From Corallococcus caeni (GTDB taxonomy: Bacteria; Myxococcota; Myxococcia; Myxococcales; Myxococcaceae), in the NCBI RefSeq assembly GCF_036245865.1, contig NZ_BTTW01000006.1, positions 620,001-684,000 of the forward strand: a DNA stretch of 64,000 nucleotides, in the 5' to 3' direction. The translations under genes and the position numbers were made by a program. The stretch's first letter is position 1, and every line of letters begins with the position of its first letter. Shown here in pieces: positions 44,070 through 51,965 of this stretch. The notes beneath the pieces were generated by a model, which was not told the DNA's origin, did no database searches, and saw nothing but the letters and a program-made list of their open reading frames with translations.

Positions 44070-45038
44070 ATGATCCTCGCCAAGCCCACGGCCCTCTCGT
44101 CTTCCGCGCTGCGCCCGAGCGCTGTTCCGTCCGCCTCCGTCACCCCGAAGCAGCAGCTGTCGGCGGGGCCCGTCCAGGACACGGGGACCCGGAGCACGCT
44201 CGCGCGAGGCTTCAGCCCGGTGGATTCCTTCGAGCCCGCGGCGATCATCAACCGGCGGCAGCCCTCCCCCGCGTCCATGCCGGCTCCGGCGCCCCAGGAC
44301 TCCGGTTCCGGCGTCCCGAGCGCCAATGACAAGCGGCCGGCCGGCGACACCCGGACGGCGGCGCAGATCGTCGACGACTCGCCCGTGCTGAAGAAGCTGG
44401 GCCGCCAGAAGGACATCAAGTTCGAGCAGCTGTGCAAGCAGACCGGCGTCGACCCCAAGCTCGACCTGAAGGACCCGAAGCAGAACGCCGACGGCGTCTA
44501 CCGGCTGACGAAGGTGCTGGAGTTCATCGACAGCGCGAAGGCCTCCACGGGTGGGGACCGCGAGAACAAGGTCCAGGGCGGCAAGGGCGACGGCAACATC
44601 GAGGGCATCACCAAGGACGGCGATGCGCGCCACGGCACGGAGGCCGGCATGCTCAAGGACTTCGCGGAGAAGGGCTACTCCTTCCTCGGCGAGCACCAGC
44701 TGCCGACCACGAAGGACACCCACGTCAAGGCGGACGGCAGCAACAAGGACAACTTCCAGTGGGCCGCGGGCGAGGCGGGCAAGGCCCTGTGGTTCGTGCC
44801 GGGACTCAGCAACGTCCTGACGGGCGTGGGCAACTCGGAGGGCGGCTTCAAGGGCGTCCTCGAGGGCGCCGCGACCGGCTACCTCAACACCCTGAAGGGC
44901 GCCGCCGAGGGCGTCATCGGCTCCATCACGAAGGGCCGCGCCAACCCGGCCGGAATGATCTTCGGCGCCTACATGGGCGCGCTGGGGAACACCGAGGCCG
45001 CTCCCCAGCCGGTGAAGGACATCGCCAACCTGTTCTGA
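44070..45038 (+). CDS. hypothetical protein under a sigma-54 promoter
   Basis: A 322-residue protein not assigned to any family. Residues 1-95 are Ser/Pro/Ala-rich and probably disordered, without signal peptide. Residues 95-165 are charged and helical (LKKLGRQKDIKFEQLCKQTG, YRLTKVLEFIDSAK). The C-terminal 100 residues are Gly/Ala-rich with hydrophobic runs (ALWFVPGLSNVLTGVG, GVLEGAATGYLNTLKGAAEGVIG), suggesting membrane association or a glycine-zipper. A disordered head and amphipathic Gly-rich tail would suit a secreted effector or structural protein; this is speculation. Control by sigma-54 and a dyad shared with the gene at 48199 is the best clue. Confidence 0.65.
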   Translation: MILAKPTALSSSALRPSAVPSASVTPKQQLSAGPVQDTGTRSTLARGFSPVDSFEPAAIINRRQPSPASMPAPAPQDSGSGVPSANDKRPAGDTRTAAQIVDDSPVLKKLGRQKDIKFEQLCKQTGVDPKLDLKDPKQNADGVYRLTKVLEFIDSAKASTGGDRENKVQGGKGDGNIEGITKDGDARHGTEAGMLKDFAEKGYSFLGEHQLPTTKDTHVKADGSNKDNFQWAAGEAGKALWFVPGLSNVLTGVGNSEGGFKGVLEGAATGYLNTLKGAAEGVIGSITKGRANPAGMIFGAYMGALGNTEAAPQPVKDIANLF

Positions 45039-45055
45039 GCCAGGAGCGGTGGCCC

Positions 45056-45394
45056 TCAAGGCGTGTCGGGCGGCTTGAACCCGGGCGCATCCCACGGGAG
45101 GCCTTCTGCCGTCCGCGTCTTCGGCGCCTGCCGCTGGAGCCACCCCTGGATGAAGAGCTGCTCGGTGGGCGTCAGCCCTGTCCACACCGTATCGGGAAGT
45201 GGCAGCCCCGCGGCGACCACCACCCCGGGAAGGCGCTGGAGCGCCTGGAGGTCCACACCTCCAGGCGCCCTCGCGAGCGCCACCCGGGGGCGCAGCACGT
45301 GCTCGATGCGGACGTGCTCCCGGAGGCGGGTGAGCGCCGCCTCCGCGCTCCCGGTCGCGAGGATGAGCAGGACTTCGCGCTCGTCCGTCTCCAT
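45056..45394 (-). CDS. small hypothetical protein downstream of the metallopeptidase
   Basis: A 112-residue protein with no signal peptide. The order strand (EVLLILA), helix (EAALTRLREHV), strand, PGG turn, LQALQRLPGVVVAAGLPLPD resembles the ferredoxin-like I9 inhibitor or propeptide fold of secreted peptidases; this is a pattern-based guess. The C-terminal TPTEQLFIQGWLQRQ is a charged helix. It starts 20 bp after the metallopeptidase stop with a purine-rich AGGAGGACG before the ATG, so the two are probably cotranscribed. Confidence 0.55.
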   Translation of the reverse strand: METDEREVLLILATGSAEAALTRLREHVRIEHVLRPRVALARAPGGVDLQALQRLPGVVVAAGLPLPDTVWTGLTPTEQLFIQGWLQRQAPKTRTAEGLPWDAPGFKPPDTP

Positions 45395-45414
45395 GGAACG
45401 TCCTCCTGAAGCCG

Positions 45415-47856
45415 CTAGGCGTGTGGCCGCGGCTGGGTCTCCGTGACGGCCACTTCCGGCGGGACGCGGAGCCCGACACCCCGGGCGAGCTGCCCTTCCG
45501 CGGCCTCGAGGGAGCCAGGGATCACGTTCTGGATGATCCACGTCGCCCGCAGTCCGCCGGAGCCCGCGTCGTAGCGCAGCACGCCCAGGTAGCGGTCTCC
45601 CGGATACTGGCTGCGCACGGTGATCTCGGACTTGCCATCGCCGTCGACATCCCCCGCGAGCAGGTACGCGTCGTTGGCGTTCAGCCTCCATCCGGCGGCG
45701 CCGCCGGGCACCGTGTCCTGCGCAATCCAGGCCGCCCTGAGGCGGCGCGTGTTCGGGTCGAAGCGCACCAGGCAGACGTGGCGGTTCGCGGTGTCCACGG
45801 TGTGCACGAACAACTCCGCCTTGCCGTTGGCGTCCAGGTCTCCGGCATGCAGGTAGGCGTCGCGCTGGCTCATCGTCCATCCGCCCGGAAGGGTGTTCTG
45901 GAGGATGCCGTCCGCCTTGATGCCATGAGTGGCCGGGTCGTAGCGCAGCACGCCGACGTAGCGGTCTCCCGCGTACAGGCTGCGCACGATGAGCTCCGAC
46001 TTGCCGTCGCCGTCCAGGTCCCCCGCGAACAGGTACACGTCGCTGGTGTTCATCCTCCAGCCGCCGGGGATGAGGTTGTTCACGATCCACACGGCCTTGA
46101 GCCCCTGCGTGGCCGGGTCGTAGCGAATCAGGCCCAGGTAGCGGTCTCCCGTGTACTGGCTGCGCACGAGGAGTCCCGTACCGCCACCCCCTTCGAGGTT
46201 TCCAGCCGCCACGTAGGCATCGCTCACGTTCATCACCCAGCCGCCGGGGACGGTGTTGTCGACAATCCAGACGGCCTTGAGCCCCTGCGTGGCCGGGTCG
46301 TAGCGCAGCAGGCCCACGAAGCGGTCCCCGGAGTACTGGCTGCGCACGAGCACCTCCGTCTTGCCGTCCCCGTCGATGTCACCCAGCGCCAGGTACGCGT
46401 CGTTCGTGTTCATCTTCCAGCCGCCGGGAATCTCGCCCTGGACCTGCCAGGAGACGAGCGGGCCGCCGATGCCCTCCGCGTAGCGCACGAGCGCGAGGGC
46501 GGGCTGTCCGCTCCGGCGCTGCACGAGGCTCACCGACCTGCCGTTCCCGGCGAGGTCGCCCAGGTCCAGCCACACGTCGCTCGCCTGCATGGGCCAGTCC
46601 CCGCCGGGGAGCGAGTGGAAGGCCGACCAGCCGACCTCGAGCCCGGCGCCGCCTGTCACCTGCCGCAGCGTCGCGGCGCGCGGCTCGCCCTGCTCCCGGC
46701 TGCGCAGCAGCACCTGGCTCTTGCCGGTGCCCGTCAGGTTGCCCAGGCCGAGGTCGGCGTCAGTCTGCATCAGCGTCCAGGGCGCCGGGAAGCCGAGCTG
46801 CAACGGCGTGTACCCGCAGATCTCGAAGCTGTTGGCATTCATCAGGCACGGGACGCCCCCCGCGGGCGCGCAGGTCTCGCAGTTGCCATTGGGGGCTCCA
46901 TACCGGCCCCAGATGCCGCCGCACCCACAGCCGCTGCTGCCGTACTCGTCCGGGGCTCGGAAGATGTGACCCGTCTCGTGGGCGAAGACCCGGTCGATGT
47001 TGTCGGGGTGCCAGCCGTCGTTGTCGTACTGCATCGCCAGTCGCGGCCCGCCCAGCGAGGCGTAGGCGAACCACGGCTGCGGGTACTTGGTGAAGAGGCC
47101 GCAATACGTCCAGCGCGTCCCGAAGCGTCCCCGCAGGGCCTCGATGTATTGGATGACGCCGTCGAAGGAGGCCGCGTAGCCCAGGGAGGCCATGGCGGGG
47201 TCCCGCCACACCGCCTCCAGGTCCGCCGCGCTGGGGTTCGCCGGCGTGGGAATGCGCACGTGCTGGATGTCGTAGGTGAAGCTCAGCCCGGCGGAGGGGC
47301 TGACCGTGGGGAACCAGGAGAGCCCGTTCTGGACCTCGGCCACCACCTTGATGAGCTCGTCGTTGCTGAACTGCAGCTCCGGCGTCGGGCCCGACACGAT
47401 GACCAGCCCCACCGACACGCTGCCGGCCATGTACGCGCTCCAGGGCACCCCTGCCTTGAGCGCCGCGGCCTTCGCGCCCCCCATCCTGTCGATGGGCGCC
47501 ACCTCCGTGCAGCTCCCGCGCATGTTCCAGGTCTGCCCCTGCCGGGGCCGCTGCTTCTTGGCATCCTGGTACGCGGAAGACTGACGCAGCCGCAGGGCCG
47601 CCAGCCCGAGTGACTCCACCCGGTCGAGCTTGTCCGTGAGCTCGCGAGGAACCTCGGAGGCGTCCGGGTAGACGTTCGCGGGTGTGGGCAGATGCAGCGC
47701 CCGGGGGCGGGTGCTCCCGATGATGTGGACGCGCTTGCCGTAGTGGTGGACGGCCGTGGGAGCGGGACCCTCGCGTGCCCCGGGCGGCGCCTCGGGGCTC
47801 TCGAAGGGCTTCTCGCCGACGAGCACCTGCTCGTAAAGTGGAATATCGCCTGCCAT
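45415..47856 (-). CDS. zinc metallopeptidase with a seven-repeat FG-GAP/VCBS-like propeller
   Basis: An 813-residue protein. Residues 1-370 include HETGHIFRAPDEY (about 292-304), an HExxHxxxxxDEY zinc motif like that of M64-type and related metzincin-like peptidases, followed by a Cys cluster (SSGCGCGG, NCETCAP) and CLMNANSF, which fits the Met-turn region. Residues about 375-790 are seven repeats of about 58 residues with a core DAYLLAGDVDGDGKSE, the calcium-binding FG-GAP motif, predicting one seven-bladed propeller. There is no signal peptide, which is odd for such a protein. GGGGAGG lies 9 bases before the ATG. It is divergent from the gene at 48199. Confidence 0.75.
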   Translation of the reverse strand: MAGDIPLYEQVLVGEKPFESPEAPPGAREGPAPTAVHHYGKRVHIIGSTRPRALHLPTPANVYPDASEVPRELTDKLDRVESLGLAALRLRQSSAYQDAKKQRPRQGQTWNMRGSCTEVAPIDRMGGAKAAALKAGVPWSAYMAGSVSVGLVIVSGPTPELQFSNDELIKVVAEVQNGLSWFPTVSPSAGLSFTYDIQHVRIPTPANPSAADLEAVWRDPAMASLGYAASFDGVIQYIEALRGRFGTRWTYCGLFTKYPQPWFAYASLGGPRLAMQYDNDGWHPDNIDRVFAHETGHIFRAPDEYGSSGCGCGGIWGRYGAPNGNCETCAPAGGVPCLMNANSFEICGYTPLQLGFPAPWTLMQTDADLGLGNLTGTGKSQVLLRSREQGEPRAATLRQVTGGAGLEVGWSAFHSLPGGDWPMQASDVWLDLGDLAGNGRSVSLVQRRSGQPALALVRYAEGIGGPLVSWQVQGEIPGGWKMNTNDAYLALGDIDGDGKTEVLVRSQYSGDRFVGLLRYDPATQGLKAVWIVDNTVPGGWVMNVSDAYVAAGNLEGGGGTGLLVRSQYTGDRYLGLIRYDPATQGLKAVWIVNNLIPGGWRMNTSDVYLFAGDLDGDGKSELIVRSLYAGDRYVGVLRYDPATHGIKADGILQNTLPGGWTMSQRDAYLHAGDLDANGKAELFVHTVDTANRHVCLVRFDPNTRRLRAAWIAQDTVPGGAAGWRLNANDAYLLAGDVDGDGKSEITVRSQYPGDRYLGVLRYDAGSGGLRATWIIQNVIPGSLEAAEGQLARGVGLRVPPEVAVTETQPRPHA

Positions 47857-48004
47857 GGTCTGGGGCCTCCCCTGTGTCCCGCTGGACCTTCGGGTCCATC
47901 ACACAGATAGGCATTGGCGCCGGGAGGGGAGTCACCACGGCGGCGAGCGCCGCGTCAGGCTGAGCCCCGGCGGCGCTCGTCGAACGCCTTCTGGAGCAGG
48001 GGGC

Positions 48005-48046
48005 GATGACAGCTGTCCTGGAACTGGTGACCGCAGTCACCAGCTC
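48005..48046 (+). promoter_or_regulatory. second enhancer-like dyad GGTGACCGCAGTCACC
   Basis: CTGGTGACCGCAGTCACCAG (48024-48043) is a perfect 20-bp dyad, extended outward to 48021-48046 with one mismatch on each side. A half site GATGAC at 48005-48010 lies exactly 21 bp upstream, as at the first copy. The dyad centre is 107 bp before the -12 GC of the next promoter, 21 bp more than at the first copy, or two helical turns. The 342-bp gap 47857-48198 holds this element and the promoter; it could also act on the divergent metallopeptidase gene. Confidence 0.7.
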
Positions 48047-48126
48047 CCTGGCCGCGCCCTCGAGCCCCCTCCCGCCAACTGCTTGAAACCACGGGCGGGC
48101 CATCGCCACACGGTGCGATGGGGGAG

Positions 48127-48143
48127 CGGCATGTGGGGTGCAG
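48127..48143 (+). promoter_or_regulatory. sigma-54 (-24/-12) promoter
   Basis: CGGCATGTGGGGTGCAG has GG (48128-48129) and GC (48140-48141) separated by 10 bases. GGCAT and TGCA match those of the promoter at 44015. The expected start is near 48153, about 46 bases before the ATG at 48199. Confidence 0.6.
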
Positions 48144-48198
48144 TGGGGGAGGGCATCGCTGTTCGGTCCCCTTCGCCGCACCTCTTGAGGTTCCTCCC

Positions 48199-49344
48199 AT
48201 GGCCCGTCGCATCGGTTCGTCCCTCTCCCGCTCCGCCACGCTCCCGACGCCCACGGTGTCCCAGCCCAAGCCGCCGGCGCGCGCGTCGACGCTCCCCACG
48301 ACGGCCACGAAGCCCGTGGCGACGCCGCCCACCGCGACGGCCACGAAGCCCACCACGACCGCGCCGGCCGCCACGGAGCCCAGGCCGGTGAAGCACGCGG
48401 GCGGGCCCGAGGGTGCGCCCTCCTACAGCCCCTGGGAGCGGACCACGGGCCAGGGCTCGGACGTGTCGGTGAGCGGCGGTGACAACAAGCTCACGGCGCC
48501 CCCGGGCGCGAAGCAGAACGTGCTCGTCGACAAGCCGGGCAGCCCCTTCCAGAAGGACACCTTCGGCGGTGGCCGGCTGAGCGGCAACGTGGGCTCGATG
48601 CAGGCCTCCACCACGAGCCACAGCGGCGGTGGCGTGCACCACTACTCGGCCCAGGCCGAGGTGCAGGGCCCCAACGCGGCCTTCGAGCTCCAGAAGACGC
48701 ACGCGGGCCGCTTCGGCGTGTCCAGCGCGCAGCTCACCGGCGAGGCCAACAGCTTCAAGGCGCAGGCGCAGGCGGGCGTGTCGGCCGACACGAACTCGCA
48801 CGCCTACACCGCCGCGCTGACGGCCAAGGCGGAGACGGGCGTGGGCGTCACGGCGAGCGCGAACCACGACTTCAACCGGCACGTGGGCGGCTACGTGAAG
48901 GGCGAGGCGAAGGCCTCCGCGTCCGCCTTCGCCGAGGGCGTGGCCACGGTGGACCCGAAGACGGCCACGGCGATGGTCTCCGGGCAGGTGGGAGCGGGCG
49001 CGACGGCGGGGGCGTACGCCACGGCGGGCGGGCACGTGGGCCGGGTGCACGGCTCGGTCACCGCGGGCGCGGTGGCGGGCGCGTCGGCCCAGGCGGGCGG
49101 AAAGTTCGGCCTGGAGAACGGCTTCCTCAAGCACTCCGCGGACGTGAACACCGCCGTGGGCGTGGGCACCCACGTGAAGACCGATGTGGCGGTGGACCTG
49201 CGTCACCACATCAAGCCGGGCATCGCGTCGGGCCTGCGTCCCGCCCTCGGCTCCGCGATGGGCGTGCCCGCCCCCGCGATCGCCATCGAGCCCGAGAAGT
49301 CGGGCGTCGAGAAGTTCTTCGCCAAGGCCTTCCACAGGTCGTGA
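48199..49344 (+). CDS. hypothetical Gly/Ala-rich repetitive protein under a sigma-54 promoter
   Basis: A 381-residue protein with no signal peptide. Residues 1-75 are Thr/Pro/Ala-rich and probably disordered (TATKPVATPPTATATKPTT). Residues 130-340 consist of alternating short strands rich in Gly, Ala, Ser and His (for example YSAQAEVQGPNAAFELQK, GVGVTASANHDFNRHVGGYVKGEAKA), suggesting a repetitive beta structure. The C-terminus is EKSGVEKFFAKAFHRS. No family was recognised. It shares promoter type, dyad and overall plan with the gene at 44070. A strong terminator follows. Confidence 0.65.
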   Translation: MARRIGSSLSRSATLPTPTVSQPKPPARASTLPTTATKPVATPPTATATKPTTTAPAATEPRPVKHAGGPEGAPSYSPWERTTGQGSDVSVSGGDNKLTAPPGAKQNVLVDKPGSPFQKDTFGGGRLSGNVGSMQASTTSHSGGGVHHYSAQAEVQGPNAAFELQKTHAGRFGVSSAQLTGEANSFKAQAQAGVSADTNSHAYTAALTAKAETGVGVTASANHDFNRHVGGYVKGEAKASASAFAEGVATVDPKTATAMVSGQVGAGATAGAYATAGGHVGRVHGSVTAGAVAGASAQAGGKFGLENGFLKHSADVNTAVGVGTHVKTDVAVDLRHHIKPGIASGLRPALGSAMGVPAPAIAIEPEKSGVEKFFAKAFHRS

Positions 49345-49372
49345 CGCGCCGCCGGGAAGCCGCTTCGACTCC

Positions 49373-49404
49373 GCATGCCGGCCCCTCCTCCTGGGCCGGC
49401 ATGC
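49373..49404. terminator. perfect bidirectional terminator hairpin
   Basis: GCATGCCGGCCC (49373-49384) pairs perfectly with GGGCCGGCATGC (49393-49404) around an 8-base loop. It lies between the stops of the convergent genes ending at 49344 (plus) and 49415 (minus). Confidence 0.75.
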
Positions 49405-49414
49405 AGGGCAACGT

Positions 49415-49672
49415 CTAGTTACAGGGCGCGCCGCAGGTGCCGGCCCCACGGGCCTGACATGCCGCCGTGTTGATGCAGAACTGGCCATCCCCCGTGCAGC
49501 AGCCGAGCAGCCGCGAGGGTTCGTCCGAGGTCTCGTCCGGGACCGCGGAGCTGGGGGCATTGGATACGAGCACGGCCTCTTCATTCGCCGCGACCTGCGA
49601 GGAAGAGGAGACAGCCATTCCCACCACGAAGGCAAAACTCAGGGCGACTCCGGAAACGAGCTTCCGCAGCAT
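49415..49672 (-). CDS. small secreted cysteine-rich peptide
   Basis: An 85-residue precursor. A signal peptide (MLRKLVSGVALSFAFVVGMAVSSS) is followed by an acidic spacer (NEEAVLVSNAPSSAVPDETSDEPS) and a core of about 30 residues with six cysteines (GCC, QFC, AAC, GTC, APC). An even number of cysteines suggests three disulfides. AAGGAG lies 7 bases before the ATG, so it is probably translated. No modification enzymes are nearby, so a ribosomal peptide antibiotic is not supported. A toxin, signal or envelope peptide are all possible. Confidence 0.65.
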   Translation of the reverse strand: MLRKLVSGVALSFAFVVGMAVSSSSQVAANEEAVLVSNAPSSAVPDETSDEPSRLLGCCTGDGQFCINTAACQARGAGTCGAPCN

Positions 49673-49775
49673 CTGTGGCTCCTTGGGTTGAGAGGCATCT
49701 GGGATGGTACTCCCAGTGTGTCTGCAATTCAAAATGGCGGGCAGTGGCAGCAGCGACCACCTCCTGGAGGGCCAC

Positions 49776-50354
<579 letters not shown>

Positions 50355-50402
50355 GCTGCCCCCCGTGCACGAGTCGCCTCGCGGGCGACCCTGCCTGACA
50401 CG

Positions 50403-51056
50403 TTATTCCGGAACGGCCCCCAGCACGGGCGTCAAATCTGGATCGGCCTTCTGCATGGCCCGGCGATAGGCTGGCCGCGCGCCAATGCGTTGCAGATAGG
50501 CCAGGATGTTCGGCCAGGGGGAGAGGTCATACGGCTTGAACAGCCGCATGGTGGTCAACGAGAACACGGTCATGATGTCCGCCGCCGTGAACTCCTCGCC
50601 GGCCAGACAGGGCGCCTCACCCAGTCGCTTCTCCAGGGTCGAGAAGACCAGGTTGAAGCGCTCCCGGGCCCCCTGCAGCAGCACGTTCTTGTCCGAAGGA
50701 TCGACGCGCTCCAGGTATCGCACCTGCAGGATGACGGGTTGCAGCGTCCCGTTGGCGAAGTGGAACCAGTAGAGGTAGTCGGCGAACCCGGGGGCACCGC
50801 GCGTCACCGTGAGCCGGCCGTCGCCATGGGTCTGGAGCAGGTACTCGCAGATGGCCCCGGACTCCCCGAGGACCAGGTCGCCGTCGGTGAGGATGGGCGC
50901 GGTGCCCATCGGATGGAGCGCCTTGTATTCCGGCGGTGCCAGCCGGTTGTCGGCCCGGCGCTGGTAGCGCTTCAGCGCATAGTCCAGCCCCAGCTCCTCG
51001 CAGAGCCAGACGATCCGCTCCGACTGCGAACGTCCGAGATGATGCAGCGTCAGCAT
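50403..51056 (-). CDS. glutathione S-transferase family protein
   Basis: A 217-residue GST. LHHLGRSQSERIVWLCEELGLDY holds the Ser/Arg active-site region, HPMGTAPILTDGDLVLGESGAICEYLL the cis-Pro and ES motif, and EEFTAADIMTVFSL the C-terminal N-cap. It is related to bacterial GSTs active on organic electrophiles. The start at 51056 is chosen because the first strand begins there. It is divergent from an XRE-type regulator with symmetrical elements between them, so local regulation is likely. Confidence 0.85.
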   Translation of the reverse strand: MLTLHHLGRSQSERIVWLCEELGLDYALKRYQRRADNRLAPPEYKALHPMGTAPILTDGDLVLGESGAICEYLLQTHGDGRLTVTRGAPGFADYLYWFHFANGTLQPVILQVRYLERVDPSDKNVLLQGARERFNLVFSTLEKRLGEAPCLAGEEFTAADIMTVFSLTTMRLFKPYDLSPWPNILAYLQRIGARPAYRRAMQKADPDLTPVLGAVPE

Positions 51057-51069
51057 GCGCGCTCCCTTG

Positions 51070-51097
51070 CCCGGAGCATTGTCCGGGTCATGCATGA
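51070..51097. promoter_or_regulatory. two dyads between GST and XRE regulator genes
   Basis: CCCGGA-GCATTG-TCCGGG (51070-51087) is directly followed by the palindrome TCATGCATGA (51088-51097). Both lie in the 89-bp divergent region, so they are candidate operators for the adjacent regulator. Confidence 0.4.
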
Positions 51098-51145
51098 ACC
51101 GTAGGCTGCGCGAATCCGCTGGAAAAGACGTGCCCGGATACCGGT

Positions 51146-51949
51146 ATGGCGACTACCACCCTCCCCGAGTTCCTCCGCATTCGCCGCGAGCGGCTTCAGC
51201 CCGAGTCGACCGGGCGGCGTCGCACTCCCGGGCTCCGTCGCGAGGAGGTCGCGGCGCGCGCCGGTGTGAGCGTCACCTGGTACACGTGGCTCGAGCAGGG
51301 GCGCGGCGGCGTGCCGTCCGATGACGTGCTGGAACGCCTCGCCCGCGCACTGGAACTCGACGAGACGAATCGCGAGATGCTGTTCCTGCTCGCCCACGCG
51401 CGTCCGCCACCGCGCCGCTACACGCCGCCTTCCGAGGTCACGCCGACGCTGCAACGCGTGCTCGACAACCTGCGCGTGCCCGCGTTCGTGAAGACGCCGA
51501 CGTTCCAGATCGTCGCGTGGAACCGCGCCGCCGTGGCGGTGATTGACGATTACGCAGCGGTTCCTGAACGTGACCGCAACATGCTGCGCCGGGTCTTCCA
51601 TCCGGAAGCCGCCACGTTCCTGCCGCACGGCGAGGACATGCGCCGCACGTGCCTCGCCGCGTTCCGTGTCGACATCGAGCGTGCAGGAGCTTCCGAGGAA
51701 GCCGCCGCGCTCGTCGACGAGTTGATGCAGACAAGCGAGGAGTTCCGCCGGCTGTGGGCCGAGAATGAGCTGCACACGCACGGGGTGCAGCTCCGGCGGC
51801 TCGTCCGGCCGGGCGTCGGCGAGCTCGTGTTCGAGGCGTCGATGTTCTCCGTCGACGACAGCGACGGCCTCGGCATGGTGGTCCTCTCACCAGCGGACGA
51901 CGCCTCCGCGCGTGGAGTGGAGCAGCTGATCCGCGAGCTTGACGGGTAG
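51146..51949 (+). CDS. XRE-type regulator with MmyB-like ligand domain
   Basis: A 267-residue protein. The N-terminal helix-turn-helix reads RTPGLRREEVAARAGVSVTWYTWLEQGRGGVPSDDVLERLARAL, characteristic of the MmyB/SCO group (RTPGLRREE-x-A). The C-terminal PAS-like domain (TPTFQIVAWNRAAVAVI; FRRLWAENELHTHGVQLRRLVRPGVGEL) binds a small or fatty ligand in structurally known relatives. Such regulators usually sit beside a short-chain or GST-type enzyme gene, as here. It is convergent with the NmrA gene (16 bp). Confidence 0.85.
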   Translation: MATTTLPEFLRIRRERLQPESTGRRRTPGLRREEVAARAGVSVTWYTWLEQGRGGVPSDDVLERLARALELDETNREMLFLLAHARPPPRRYTPPSEVTPTLQRVLDNLRVPAFVKTPTFQIVAWNRAAVAVIDDYAAVPERDRNMLRRVFHPEAATFLPHGEDMRRTCLAAFRVDIERAGASEEAAALVDELMQTSEEFRRLWAENELHTHGVQLRRLVRPGVGELVFEASMFSVDDSDGLGMVVLSPADDASARGVEQLIRELDG

Positions 51950-51965
51950 CGCCCAGGGGCAACGG

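Noticed and set aside
47883-47898. TGGACC-TTCG-GGTCCA hairpin upstream of the metallopeptidase gene
   Set aside because: A tidy stem with a UUCG-type loop, but on the strand that would be transcribed the loop is CGAA, and such short stems are frequent at this GC content.
49415-49672. Lanthipeptide or other modified peptide precursor
   Set aside because: It has a Sec signal peptide and no modification enzyme, dedicated transporter or protease gene nearby.
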